In this document: piece after piece, positions 51,136-60,327 of the stretch
How positions within the stretch are numbered: the first letter of the stretch is position 1
Layout: every line of letters starts with the position of its first letter
NCBI RefSeq assembly: GCF_023534745.1
Contig: NZ_JAMHJQ010000001.1
Location: forward strand, 504,110 to 568,109
Length of the DNA: 64,000 nt
From: Streptomyces sp. 35G-GA-8
GTDB lineage: Bacteria; Actinomycetota; Actinomycetes; Streptomycetales; Streptomycetaceae
Direction: 5' to 3'
Notes under the pieces: model-generated
What the model saw: the letters and a program-made list of their open reading frames with translations, nothing else
Told to the model about the DNA's origin: nothing
Database searches by the model: none
Program-made: the position numbers and the translations under genes

Positions 51136-51951
51136 ATGAGACGTAGGGGCACAGTGAGATCCGACGCATACACAAGGAACGGCGTGGTGGAAGACTTCAA
51201 GGCGCTCCGGGTCATTCAGGAAGGGCCCGTGCTGACGGTGGAGCTGAACTCACCCGAAACCGGCAATGCCGTCTCGGGGACGCTCCTGGACGAACTGCTC
51301 TCCGTACTGAGCGCCCTTCAGGACGACCCCGGAATCCGGGTGTTGATCCTCTCCGGCGTGGGAAAGGACTTCTGTCTCGGCGGAGACCGCGCGGAATTCG
51401 CCGAATTCCTGGCCGCGGACCCCAGTGGGGCGAGCCTTCGCACCCTGGGCAAGAAGGCACGCAGGGTCTGCGACGCGCTCGCGACGGCCGATGCCGTCAC
51501 CATCGCCCGGCTGCACGGCGGCGTCATAGGCGCGGGGCTCGCTCTCGCCGTGTTCTGCGATCTGAGGGCAGGGGCGGACGACTGCCGTTTCCGTATGCCC
51601 GAACTCGCCCTGGGTATGCCTCCCGCCTGGGGAGGTGCCCTGCCCCGGCTGATACAGGAGGCGGGCGCGGCCAGGGTCCGTGAGCTTCTGCTGACCGGTA
51701 ACAATTTCGACGCGGCGACGGCGGCGGAGCTGTCCGTCCTGCACAAGGTCGTCCCGATGGAAGAGCTTGACAACGCTGTCCAGCGGTGGGTCAGGCCGAT
51801 GGTCCGCAGGTCTCCGGCGGCGCTGCGGACGGCCAAGGCGATGCTGAACGCGTACGGGGGCGCGAGCCGTCTCGCGGACAGCACCCTTCTCGACCCGGAT
51901 CTGATGACCTCCGCGCTGGCAGCGGCGGCGGCGGCCTCCCGGCATCGGTGA
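51136..51951 (+). CDS. Enoyl-CoA hydratase/isomerase (crotonase) family protein
   Basis: The 271-residue crotonase has the oxyanion-hole segments VGKDFCLGGDRAEF and LHGGVIGAGLALAVFCDLR, then MPELALGMPPAWGGALPRL with the conserved acidic position. Members hydrate, isomerise or cleave acyl-CoA thioesters. The exact reaction is not predictable. The ATG at 51136 follows CAGGGA; a GTG at 51154 is possible. It lies 17 bp after the CYP154-type P450 and may be the terminal gene of that transcript, an unusual addition to a conservon. Confidence 0.82.
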   Translation: MRRRGTVRSDAYTRNGVVEDFKALRVIQEGPVLTVELNSPETGNAVSGTLLDELLSVLSALQDDPGIRVLILSGVGKDFCLGGDRAEFAEFLAADPSGASLRTLGKKARRVCDALATADAVTIARLHGGVIGAGLALAVFCDLRAGADDCRFRMPELALGMPPAWGGALPRLIQEAGAARVRELLLTGNNFDAATAAELSVLHKVVPMEELDNAVQRWVRPMVRRSPAALRTAKAMLNAYGGASRLADSTLLDPDLMTSALAAAAAASRHR

Positions 51952-52014
51952 CATCGGAGCATCGGAACACCGGTGACGTCGACACGTCGGTGACGCCGTG
52001 ACGTCAGTGCGGGG

Positions 52015-52665
52015 TCAGCCGGCCGAGCCTGTGAAGTGCTCCCTCATCAGTGACTGCACCACCGGCAGGTCCCGCGCCGTCAACGCGTCGAGCAGCGCGG
52101 AGTGTTCGGCCGCGTCCGCGACCAGATCGGCACGGCGTACGGTCGGGGCGCTGACCAGCGGCCACTGCGAGCGACGGTGCAGATCGTCCGCCACCATGAC
52201 CAGTTGCTGGTTGCCGGAGAGGGCGAGCAGCGCGCGGTGGAAGGCCCGGTCGCACTCCGCGTACGCCGCGCGGTCCCCGATCGCGGCAGCGGCACCGGTC
52301 GCCTCCGCCAACGGGACCAGTTCCGCCCACCGTTCGGCGGATACGGTACGGGCCAGCCGCAGCATCACCGGCACTTCGAGCAGGGCGCGCACCTCGGCGA
52401 GCTCGGCCAGTTCACGGGCGCTGCGCGCGATGACACGGAAGCCCCGGTTGAGCACGACCTCGACGGCGCCTTCCAGCGCGAGCTGCTGCATGGCCTCCCG
52501 TACGGGGGTGGCGGAGACGCCGAAGCGCTCGCCGAGCACGGGGGCGGAGTAGACCTCGCCGGGGGTCAGCTCACCGCTGACGAGCGCGGTGCGCAGGGCG
52601 TCGAGGATCTGTCCGCGCACGGAGTGACGGCGCACGGCGGCAGCGCGCGCTCTGCCTTGCTCCAC
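52015..52665 (-). CDS. GntR family transcriptional regulator (FCD type)
   Basis: The 216-residue regulator has an N-terminal winged helix (VRGQILDALRTALVSGELTPGEVYSAPVLGERFGVSATPVREAMQQLALEGAVEVV) and a helical FCD ligand domain with RAFHRALLALSGN and DAAEHSALLDALTARD. FCD proteins sense carboxylates or amino acids. The GTG at 52665 follows AGGAGGTG. It is divergent from the FhuF-like gene, with the iron box between them. Confidence 0.9.
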   Translation of the reverse strand: MEQGRARAAAVRRHSVRGQILDALRTALVSGELTPGEVYSAPVLGERFGVSATPVREAMQQLALEGAVEVVLNRGFRVIARSARELAELAEVRALLEVPVMLRLARTVSAERWAELVPLAEATGAAAAIGDRAAYAECDRAFHRALLALSGNQQLVMVADDLHRRSQWPLVSAPTVRRADLVADAAEHSALLDALTARDLPVVQSLMREHFTGSAG

Positions 52666-52734
52666 TCCGGCCCACCTCCTTACCCGTGCACGATAGGCCG
52701 ACCGGGCCGTAGTTCAAACCTCGATCACATCGGA

Positions 52735-52753
52735 TAAGGTAAGGCTTACCTCC
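52735..52753 (+). promoter_or_regulatory. DmdR/IdeR-type iron box
   Basis: TAAGGTAAGGCTTACCTCC matches the consensus TTAGGTTAGGCTAACCTAA at 14 of 19 positions, including the central palindrome. It lies 29-47 bp before the FhuF-like start, so that gene is probably iron-repressed. Confidence 0.75.
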
Positions 52754-52781
52754 AAACGATCCCGATTCGGTGGTCCCCCGC

Positions 52782-53630
52782 ATGACCCTGCCCACGCTGC
52801 TGCCCGGCTCCCTCGCCTCGCCCGTGACGGACGCGTACGCCCGTCTGGCCGAGGTGTTCCCCGCGCTGAGCATCGACCAGCTCACCGGGAGTGAGCGGCC
52901 CCCGATGGGCGGCGGCTGGGTGAGCGCGGCGGACCTGGCGGCCGGGGGCGCGGCCCTCGACACGTTCCTCGCCTGGGACGAGGCGCAGGTGCGCCGGGAC
53001 TACGGGCAGGAGGCGCGCCCCGATGTGATCGCCGGCTTCGCCTTCCACCGGTACGCCTGGCCTGCCTGTCTGCTGATCACGATGCCTTGGTTCCTGCGCC
53101 GCAGGGTGCCCCGGCTGCCCGTCGAGGCCGTCTCCTTCCAGCGGGCGCTGGGCCGGATGACCGTACGGATCGACGAGTTCGCCTGTCTGCCGGACGACCC
53201 CGCCGCGACACTGCCCGGCGCCCGGGTCGTTCCGGACGAGGAAGCCCTGCGCGCGGAGGTGCGGGCGGCCGTCGCGGACCATCTCGCGCCGGTCCTCGAC
53301 GGTTTCGCCCCCCGGTTGCGGCGCGGCCGGCGGGCGCTGTGGGGGATGGCGACCGACGAGATCGTCGAGGGCCTGTGGTACATCGCCCATCTGCTGGGCG
53401 AGGAGCGGTACGCGATGGCGGAGCTTGAGCGGCTGATGCCGGGCACGACCGCGCCGTACGTCGGAGCGGCGGGTTTCCGCGAGCTGACCGGTCCTGACGG
53501 TGAATCTTTGCCGACCCGTGACCGGGCCAGTTGCTGCCTTTTCTACACGCTGCGTCCCGAGGACACCTGCGTGACCTGCCCGCGTACCTGCGACAACGAG
53601 CGGGTCCGGAAGCTCGCCGCGAGCGTCTGA
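52782..53630 (+). CDS. FhuF-like siderophore-iron reductase / (2Fe-2S)-binding protein
   Basis: The 282-residue protein ends with SCCLFYTLRPEDTCVTCPRTCDNERV. The paired Cys followed by CxxC is the unusual [2Fe-2S] ligand set of the FhuF family, which reduces ferric siderophores in the cytosol. The N-terminal part matches the ferric-reductase-like body (MGGGWVSAADLAAGG...FAFHRYAWPACLLITMPWFLRR). ATG 52782 lacks an obvious Shine-Dalgarno. The iron box just upstream supports an iron-starvation role. Confidence 0.87.
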   Translation: MTLPTLLPGSLASPVTDAYARLAEVFPALSIDQLTGSERPPMGGGWVSAADLAAGGAALDTFLAWDEAQVRRDYGQEARPDVIAGFAFHRYAWPACLLITMPWFLRRRVPRLPVEAVSFQRALGRMTVRIDEFACLPDDPAATLPGARVVPDEEALRAEVRAAVADHLAPVLDGFAPRLRRGRRALWGMATDEIVEGLWYIAHLLGEERYAMAELERLMPGTTAPYVGAAGFRELTGPDGESLPTRDRASCCLFYTLRPEDTCVTCPRTCDNERVRKLAASV

Positions 53631-53840
53631 CCCCGCGTCACCCTCGCTCCCACGCCACCCGCAGGGGTGATATTAATCGAACATGACAGCCACCTGCCGA
53701 ACGGCGGTGTCAGCCGTTCGTGCCTCTTCACGTGCTGCACCGCCTCGTTGGTGTTCTCTTGTCCCAAAACCCCCTGAGCGTCACCGCACTTCCGCCAAAA
53801 TGGCGACCCAAACGCCCTACTGCGATGCAAGGAACACCGC

Positions 53841-54902
53841 ATGCGACTGACTGACATATCGCTGAACTGGCTGCTTCCCGGCGTCGTCCTGCTCGTCGGA
53901 ATCCTGGTGGCCGTGGCGGTGTTCGCGCGCGGCAAGCGCGCGACGGCCGACAAGTCCGCACCCATCGAGGACTCCTGGGAACGCAGCGAGGAGCGCCGCA
54001 GAAGGAAGGAAGCCATCTACGGCATCGCCTCCTACGCACTCCTCTTCTGCTGCGCGGCGGTCGCCGCCGCGCTCTCGTTCAAGGGCCTGGTCGGCTTCGG
54101 CCAGGAGAATCTCGGTCTCAGCGGCGGCTGGGAGTATCTCGTCCCGTTCGGTCTCGACGGCGCGGCGATGTTCTGCTCCGTGCTCGCGGTGCGCGAGGCC
54201 AGCCACGGCGACGCGGCCCTGGGCTCGCGACTGCTGGTGTGGACGTTCGCCGGCGCCGCCGCCTGGTTCAACTGGGTGCACGCCCCCACGGGCATCGGTC
54301 ACGAAGGCGCTCCGCAGTTCTTCTCCGGCATGTCCCTCTCGGCCGCGGTCCTGTTCGACCGCGCGCTCAAGCAGACCCGCCGTGCGGCGCTGCGTGAGCA
54401 GGGTCTTGTCCCCCGTCCGCTGCCGCAGATCCGGATCGTACGGTGGCTGCGGGCTCCCCGCGAGACCTTCGGCGCCTGGTCGCTGATGCTGCTCGAAGGT
54501 GTCCGTACGCTGGACGAGGCGGTCGACGAGGTCCGCGAGGACCGTCGCCAGAAGGAGCAGAACCGGCACCGCAGGCGGGAGCAGGAGAAGCTGGACCGGG
54601 CGCAGATCAAGGCGCTCAACCGCCAGCACCGGGCCTGGGGCCGAGGGCGTGGCGGCCGTCAGGTGGCCCTTCCCGCGGTGAACTCGGGGTCGGGATCGCC
54701 GCCGGCCGTCGAAGCCGCAGCGGAGCCTGCCATAGTGGAGCCCGGCCAGCTGACCCAGCACTCCCGGCTCTCCCTTCAGCCCGTCAAGGCCACCGAGACT
54801 CCCCGTACGGTGGACCTGACCGCGGAGGACGACACCATGGCGCTGCCCAGGCTCGACTCCCTGGAGCGCAAACTCAAGGACCTTGAGAAGCAGTTCGGCT
54901 GA
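53841..54902 (+). CDS. DUF2637 membrane protein
   Basis: The 353-residue protein has about four or five transmembrane helices in its N-terminal half (LNWLLPGVVLLVGILVAVAVFA, IASYALLFCCAAVAAALSF and later helices around VPFGLDGAAMFCSVLAVREA). A cytosolic Arg/Gln/Glu-rich coiled coil follows (about 235-275), then a Pro/Ala-rich tail and a final LDSLERKLKDLEKQFG helix. DUF2637 is shared with SpdB-like plasmid spread proteins, but no transfer genes adjoin. The ATG at 53841 follows AAGGAA. Confidence 0.87.
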   Translation: MRLTDISLNWLLPGVVLLVGILVAVAVFARGKRATADKSAPIEDSWERSEERRRRKEAIYGIASYALLFCCAAVAAALSFKGLVGFGQENLGLSGGWEYLVPFGLDGAAMFCSVLAVREASHGDAALGSRLLVWTFAGAAAWFNWVHAPTGIGHEGAPQFFSGMSLSAAVLFDRALKQTRRAALREQGLVPRPLPQIRIVRWLRAPRETFGAWSLMLLEGVRTLDEAVDEVREDRRQKEQNRHRRREQEKLDRAQIKALNRQHRAWGRGRGGRQVALPAVNSGSGSPPAVEAAAEPAIVEPGQLTQHSRLSLQPVKATETPRTVDLTAEDDTMALPRLDSLERKLKDLEKQFG

Positions 54903-54943
54903 CGCGGGCGACCGCACAAGGAAACAGCACGGGGAACAGCACT

Positions 54944-54979
54944 CGGACCGGTGTGACGGACAGCCGTCACGCCGGTCCG
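54944..54979 (+). terminator. Strong terminator after the DUF2637 gene
   Basis: GGACCGGTGTGACGG pairs with CCGTCACGCCGGTCC (15 bp, one G-U) around ACAG, with one further C-G pair outside. CTGTTTCG follows. Confidence 0.85.
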
Positions 54980-55031
54980 CTGTTTCGCCCCCGCCGCCAC
55001 CGCGCTCACCGCGCACTCCTCCTCACCACGC

Positions 55032-55424
55032 CTACGCCGCCTCGCCGTTGAGCTCGAACCAGACCACCTTGCCCACCGGCCGCGCCCGTATCCCCCAGTC
55101 GTCCGCGAGGCTCCGTACCAGCGCGAGCCCCCTGCCGTGCGTGGCGTCGTCGGGCACCGGCCGCTCCGGCGCGGGCGGTGTCGGCACGCCCGCGACGAAG
55201 TCCCGCACCTCCACCCGCAGCCGGGAGTCCGCGACGGTCGCGGTGACCACGGCGCCGTCGTCCGTATGCACCAGCGCGTTCGTCACCAGCTCGCTGATCA
55301 GCAGCTCCGCCACCGCCGCGGAGTCCCGCTCCTGCCAGTGCCGCAGCATCTCCCGCAACGCGTGGCGTACTTCGGGGACGGCCGCGAGATCGGCGCCCCC
55401 CACTCTGCGCCGCAGACCTCTCAT
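55032..55424 (-). CDS. Anti-sigma-factor-like ATP-binding protein (HATPase/RsbW type)
   Basis: The 130-residue protein has LISELVTNALVHTDDGAVV (N-box), VEVRDFVAG (G1) and HGRGLALVRSLADDWG (G2). This is the short GHKL kinase fold of SpoIIAB/RsbW-like proteins, which are abundant in Streptomyces and sequester or phosphorylate sigma and anti-anti-sigma factors. No cognate partner gene adjoins it. ATG 55424 and an adjacent GTG at 55427 are both possible. Confidence 0.9.
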   Translation of the reverse strand: MRGLRRRVGGADLAAVPEVRHALREMLRHWQERDSAAVAELLISELVTNALVHTDDGAVVTATVADSRLRVEVRDFVAGVPTPPAPERPVPDDATHGRGLALVRSLADDWGIRARPVGKVVWFELNGEAA

Positions 55425-55653
55425 CACTCTGTCCCCCCGCTCATGACGTCCCTCTCCTCGCCGGTCCGGACCCGCCCCACGTTCGTATGCGTACAGGAGA
55501 TGCATTCCCCACCCGGAATGGACCACTCATGGTGTTCATCACCTGATCGTCGTGTTGGGGGCAGAGGGCGCGCGACGGGTGTGCGAGGACTGTCCGGGGA
55601 TGTGCGGGGGGAGTGAAACCGTGCGAGCCGATCCCGAGGAGCGAGGAGCACCG

Positions 55654-58600
55654 ATGCACGACGACCGATCCCTGGTGGAAGGGCGGCTGGAGCGGGCCCT
55701 GCGCCAGTTCATCCGTCCCGCGCAGTACGCGGCGCGGGAGCCGCTCTCGCTCTCCGTCTGGCACGCGCCGGGCGAGCCGGTGCCGGTGGAGCGGGCGCTG
55801 CGGGGCGCGTACGAGCCGTTCACCACGGGTACGGAGTGGGGCTCGCCCTGGTCCACCCACTGGTTCCGGCTGGAGGGTGTGGTCCCCGAGTCCTGGGCCG
55901 GGCTGCCGGTGGAGGTGGTCATCGACCCGGGGTTCACCGGTGAGGGGCCCGGTTTCCAGGCCGAGGGGCTGGTGTACGACGCCGCGGGCGTCCCGCTCAA
56001 GGGCATTCATCCGCGCAACCGGTACATCCCCGTCGCGTCGCCCGCGGCCGGCGGCGAGCCGGTCCGGCTGCTGCTGGAGGCGGCCGCCAACCCCGCCGTC
56101 CTGCACGACTTCCGGCCGACGCCTCTCGGTGACGTACTGACCGCGGGCGACCGCCCGCTCTATCGCTTCGCCGCCGCCGACCTGGCGGTTCTGGACCGGG
56201 AGGTCTGGCATCTGATCCTCGACATCGAGGTGCTCGCGGAGCTGATGCGCGAGTTGCCCGTGGACCGCTCGCGGCGCCATGAGATCCTGCGTGCCCTTGA
56301 GTCCATGCTCGACGCGCTCGACCTGCACGATGTGGCGGGCACGGCCGCCGCCGCGCGCGGTGAGCTGGCGGAGGCCCTTTCCCGGCCCGCGTCCCCGAGC
56401 GCCCACCGGATCTCGGCGGCGGGGCACGCCCATATCGACTCGGCCTGGCTGTGGCCGCTGCGCGAGACCGTACGGAAGGCGTCGCGGACCTTCGCCAATG
56501 TCACGGCGCTCGCCGCCGACTACCCGGAGCTGGTCTTCGCCTGTTCGCAGGCGCAGCAGTACGCCTGGGTGCGGGATCACCAGCCGCATATCTGGGAGCG
56601 GATCAAGCAGGCGGTGGCGGACGGGACATGGGCGCCGGTGGGCTCCATGTGGGTGGAGTCGGACGCCAATATGCCGGGGGGTGAGGCGCTGGCCCGGCAG
56701 CTCGTGCACGGTAAGCGCTTCTTCCAGGAGGAGCTCGGCATCGAGACGGAGGAGATCTGGCTGCCCGACTCCTTCGGGTACACGGCGGCCTTCCCGCAGT
56801 TGGCGAAGCTCGCGGGGGTGCGGTGGTTCCTGACCCAGAAGCTCTCGTGGAACCAGACCAACAAGATGCCGCACCACTCCTTCTGGTGGGAGGGCATCGA
56901 CGGCACGCGCGTCTTCACCCACTTCCCGCCGGTCGACACATACAACTCGCAGTTCCACGGCTCCGAACTGGCCCACGCGGAGCGGAACTTCGCGGAGAAG
57001 GGGCGGGCGTCCCGGTCCCTGGTGCCGTTCGGCTGGGGCGACGGCGGTGGCGGCCCCACCCGGGAGATGATGGAGCGGGCACGGCGGCTGAAGTCCCTGG
57101 AGGGCTCGCCCCGGGTCGAGATCGAGCCCCCGGCGGCCTTCTTCGCGGCGGCCGAGGAGGAGTACGGCGCGCGGGCCCCGGTCTGGTCGGGCGAGCTGTA
57201 TCTGGAGTTGCACCGCGCCACGTACACCACCCAGGCCAAGACGAAGCAGGGCAACCGGCGTGCCGAACACCTGCTGCGCGAGGCCGAGTTGTGGGCGACG
57301 GCGGCGGCGCTGCACTCGGGGGGCCGCGCCGCTCCGTACACGTATCCGTACGAGGAGCTGGACCGGATCTGGAAGACGGTGCTGCTGCACCAGTTCCATG
57401 ACATCCTGCCGGGCTCCTCGATCGCCTGGGTGCACCGTGAGGCGCGCGCGACCTATGCGGCGGTACAGGACGAGCTGACGGGCATCATCGACGACGCGCT
57501 GGCGGCGCTGGGCGGCGACGGCAGCGCGGTGGGGGTCTGGAACGCGGCCCCGTTCGCCCGGCGCGATGTCGTCGCGGCGCGCGCCGCCGATGTGGCGCCC
57601 GGGGTGCTGACCCAGCCGCTGGCCGACGCCGAGGTGCTGGCCCCGGCCCTGGTCAGGGCGTTGGCACCGGGCACGTTCAGCACGCTCGCCCCGGCCCCCG
57701 TGACGGCCGCGCCGGCCGGCGGAGGCTTCACGCTGAGCAATGAGCGGCTGGAGGTGGTCGTCGACGCCGACGGGCTGCTGTCCTCCGTACGCGATCTCGT
57801 CGCGAACCGCGAGGTGCTGGCGCCCGGCGGCCGGGGCAATCTGCTGCAACTCCACCCCGACCACCCCAATCAGTGGGACGCCTGGGACATCGACCGGCAC
57901 TACCGGCGCCGGCACACCGATCTGACCGCCGCCGACTCCGTCGAGCTGATCGAGGAGGGTCCGCTGAGGGCGGCGGTACGGGTGGTACGGACGTTCGGGT
58001 CGTCCCGGATCACGCAGGAGATCCGGCTCACCGCCGACACCCGGCGGGTCGACATCGTCACGGAAGTCGACTGGCAGGAGTCGGAGAAGGTCCTCAAGGC
58101 CGCGTTCCCGCTGGACGTGCACGCCGAACGGTCCACCGCCGAGGTGCAGTTCGGCCATGTACACCGGGCGACGCACGACAACACCGGCTGGGACGCCGCC
58201 CGGTTCGAGATCTGCGCGCACCGCTGGCTGCGGGTCGCCGAGCCCGGCTACGGCGTCGCGGTGCTCAACGACTCGACCTACGGTCACGAGGCGACGCGCG
58301 CGCCGCACCGGGACGGTCTCGGCACGACGGTAAGGCTGACGCTGCTGCGCGCCCCGCACAGCCCGGACCCCGAGACCGATCTCGGCACGCACCGCTTCCA
58401 GTACGCCCTGCTGCCCGGCGGGACGGTGGAGGAGACCGTACAGGAGGGCCTGGCGCTCAATCTGCCGCTGCGCGTGGCACCGGCACCGGAGCAACCGCCG
58501 CTGGTGAAGGTCGACAACCCGGCGGTGACCGTGGAGGCGGTCAAGCTCGCCGAGGACCGGAGCGGGGATGTGATCGTACGGCTCTACGAGTCGGCCGGCG

Positions 58601-58761
58601 GCCGGGCCGGGGCGACGCTGCGAGTCGGCTTCCCCGTGATCGGCGCGCGGGTGACGGATCTGCTGGAACGGCCGCTGCACGACGCGGAGACGGATGAGGA
58701 GGGACTCCGGCTCCGGCTGCGGCCGTTCCAGATCCTGACGCTGCGGCTCACGCCCGCGTAG
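55654..58761 (+). CDS. Alpha-mannosidase (glycoside hydrolase family 38)
   Basis: The 1035-residue enzyme hydrolyses alpha-mannosides. The zinc-binding catalytic site shows GHAHIDSAWLWPL (H260 and D262), the likely nucleophile region WLPDSFGYTAAFPQ (D372) and HQFHDILPGSSI (H579-D583). C-terminal beta domains follow. No signal peptide is present, so it probably acts in the cytosol on imported mannosides. The ATG at 55654 follows GAGGAGC. It is monocistronic and ends in a strong terminator. Confidence 0.94.
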   Translation: MHDDRSLVEGRLERALRQFIRPAQYAAREPLSLSVWHAPGEPVPVERALRGAYEPFTTGTEWGSPWSTHWFRLEGVVPESWAGLPVEVVIDPGFTGEGPGFQAEGLVYDAAGVPLKGIHPRNRYIPVASPAAGGEPVRLLLEAAANPAVLHDFRPTPLGDVLTAGDRPLYRFAAADLAVLDREVWHLILDIEVLAELMRELPVDRSRRHEILRALESMLDALDLHDVAGTAAAARGELAEALSRPASPSAHRISAAGHAHIDSAWLWPLRETVRKASRTFANVTALAADYPELVFACSQAQQYAWVRDHQPHIWERIKQAVADGTWAPVGSMWVESDANMPGGEALARQLVHGKRFFQEELGIETEEIWLPDSFGYTAAFPQLAKLAGVRWFLTQKLSWNQTNKMPHHSFWWEGIDGTRVFTHFPPVDTYNSQFHGSELAHAERNFAEKGRASRSLVPFGWGDGGGGPTREMMERARRLKSLEGSPRVEIEPPAAFFAAAEEEYGARAPVWSGELYLELHRATYTTQAKTKQGNRRAEHLLREAELWATAAALHSGGRAAPYTYPYEELDRIWKTVLLHQFHDILPGSSIAWVHREARATYAAVQDELTGIIDDALAALGGDGSAVGVWNAAPFARRDVVAARAADVAPGVLTQPLADAEVLAPALVRALAPGTFSTLAPAPVTAAPAGGGFTLSNERLEVVVDADGLLSSVRDLVANREVLAPGGRGNLLQLHPDHPNQWDAWDIDRHYRRRHTDLTAADSVELIEEGPLRAAVRVVRTFGSSRITQEIRLTADTRRVDIVTEVDWQESEKVLKAAFPLDVHAERSTAEVQFGHVHRATHDNTGWDAARFEICAHRWLRVAEPGYGVAVLNDSTYGHEATRAPHRDGLGTTVRLTLLRAPHSPDPETDLGTHRFQYALLPGGTVEETVQEGLALNLPLRVAPAPEQPPLVKVDNPAVTVEAVKLAEDRSGDVIVRLYESAGGRAGATLRVGFPVIGARVTDLLERPLHDAETDEEGLRLRLRPFQILTLRLTPA

Positions 58762-58775
58762 GGGGTGTGCGGGGC

Positions 58776-58817
58776 GGGACAGGACCGACGGCCATGACGC
58801 GGCGTCGGTCCTGTCCC
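58776..58817. terminator. Bidirectional terminator between mannosidase and phosphatase genes
   Basis: A perfect 15-bp stem (58776-58790 with 58803-58817) around a 12-nt loop lies between two convergent stops. Confidence 0.85.
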
Positions 58818-58863
58818 TTCCGTGCGGACCTTTGGGAGCACGCGCGGTCCGTGCCGGACGCGG

Positions 58864-60327
58864 TTACGACTCCCAGACGCCGACCGCCGTGCGGTCGTCG
58901 GCGTGGCCCTTCACCCTCAGTGCGGTGTCCGCGAGAAACCCGGCCAGACCCGGTGGGGTGATCGGGCCCCAGCGGTCGGCCAGTTCGCGGGCGAATGCGG
59001 GCTCGGCGCGCAGGGGTTCCGAGAGGCCGGGGCCGCACAGCAGGAGGGTGTCGCCGGGCCGGGCGACCGAGGCGCGGAACCGGAACGGCTCGGGCGGCGG
59101 CGGAGGCGGCCCTTCGGCGTACGGGGAAGTGGCATAGGGGGACGCGTCGCGCCGGGACGTGTCGTACGCGGACGGGGGTTTCGTGATCTCCAGGTCCATG
59201 GTCAGCCGGTCGCCCTCGGGCGTCTCGGCGGGCGGGGAACCGAAGCCGGTCACGGGCGGGCCGGTGGAGTCGCCCGGCCTGGCGAGGGGCGGCTCCAGGT
59301 CCTGCCACGCGCCGTCCCTGAGCCGGAAGAGGCCGCCGTCGCCGACCCCGAAGAACACGCGCGTACGGCAGTCGGGGTCGGCGGAGAGCAGCAGACAGCG
59401 CAGGCCGGCGGTGTACTGCTCGGGGAGCAGCCCCAGTTCGGCGGCGCGGGCCCGGAGTTTGCCGAACCCCCGGTCGGTCAGCCGGTGCAGCCCGGACTTG
59501 AGGTCGTCCCTGCGGCCCGCTCTTATGTCCGCGGAGAGGCTGTCGTGGCTGCGTCCGACAGCGCCGCCGATCCACCGGCACACGTCCGCCGCGGCGCGGT
59601 GGGAGCCCTCGGTGGCGCGGGCGCCACCTGCGACGGCGACGAGGACGAGCGCGTCGGCGCCGTCCCCGAAGCGGGCGGTCAACAGGGCGTCGCGGCGGGG
59701 CTCGCCGCGGTGGCGCGCGGCGTCGCCCCGTACCGACACGGCGCGCAGGGTGTACGTCCCGTAGCGCGCGCCGTCGAGGACGGTGTCGGCGACGATCTCG
59801 TCCAGCCGGTCGGCGTGCGTGGCGGGCAGGGCGGTGGGTTCGGGGTCGTACGTGGGCGGCCCGTCGCCCACATGGGTGAGGGGGGCGGCCGGGGCGGCGG
59901 CGGGCGCGGGGGGCAGGGGAGTTGGCCGACGCGGGTCCGGAGGCCGGGGCGAGGGCGGGGGCGGGGGCGAGGAGGGGGGTGACCCGGCCGCGGCGCCCGG
60001 CAGCGGGCGTGCGTCGCTGGGCGCGTACGGCGCGGGGGGCTCCCACGGCGCCCCCGCGACGGGGGGTCGGGGCCCTGGTCGCGGTGGCTCCGGAGTCACG
60101 GATTCCGGCTGGCCCTTGAGCGCTTCGGACACCGGTTCCGAGACCGGTTCCGAGACCGGTTCCACCACCGGATCCGTTGCCGGTTCCGACACCGCGTCCG
60201 CCGCCGAGTCGAAGCGGTCGTCGAGCGTGTCACCCGCCGCCCGAGCGGGGCCCGTGTCCGGTGCGGAGTCGTCGTACAGCCGGTTCCACCAGTCGCCGTC
60301 GGGCGACCTCTCCCCCTGCTGGCTCAT
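58864..60327 (-). CDS. Protein phosphatase 2C domain-containing protein
   Basis: The 487-residue protein has an N-terminal disordered half rich in Pro, Glu and Ser, with an EPVS unit repeated three times (about residues 56-68). The C-terminal half resembles an integrated PP2C core (VSVRGDAARHRGEPRRDALLTARFGDGADALVLVAVAGG...VGDGGLFRLRDGAWQDLEPP...DTLLLCGPGLSEPL...DDRTAVGVW). The first metal-binding Asp of canonical PP2C (RGxxHxxxGxxRQD) is here RRDALL, and the usual DGMGG reads AVAGG, so catalysis is uncertain. The ATG at 60327 is used. Confidence 0.8.
   Translation of the reverse strand: MSQQGERSPDGDWWNRLYDDSAPDTGPARAAGDTLDDRFDSAADAVSEPATDPVVEPVSEPVSEPVSEALKGQPESVTPEPPRPGPRPPVAGAPWEPPAPYAPSDARPLPGAAAGSPPSSPPPPPSPRPPDPRRPTPLPPAPAAAPAAPLTHVGDGPPTYDPEPTALPATHADRLDEIVADTVLDGARYGTYTLRAVSVRGDAARHRGEPRRDALLTARFGDGADALVLVAVAGGARATEGSHRAAADVCRWIGGAVGRSHDSLSADIRAGRRDDLKSGLHRLTDRGFGKLRARAAELGLLPEQYTAGLRCLLLSADPDCRTRVFFGVGDGGLFRLRDGAWQDLEPPLARPGDSTGPPVTGFGSPPAETPEGDRLTMDLEITKPPSAYDTSRRDASPYATSPYAEGPPPPPPEPFRFRASVARPGDTLLLCGPGLSEPLRAEPAFARELADRWGPITPPGLAGFLADTALRVKGHADDRTAVGVWES

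Noticed and set aside
45886-51951. P450 pair as part of a secondary-metabolite cluster
   Set aside because: There is no PKS, NRPS, terpene cyclase or other core gene. The four preceding genes define a conservon.
53841-54902. DUF2637 gene as evidence of an integrated plasmid
   Set aside because: No integrase, replication, tra or att-like repeat is nearby, and similar genes are common on Streptomyces chromosomes.
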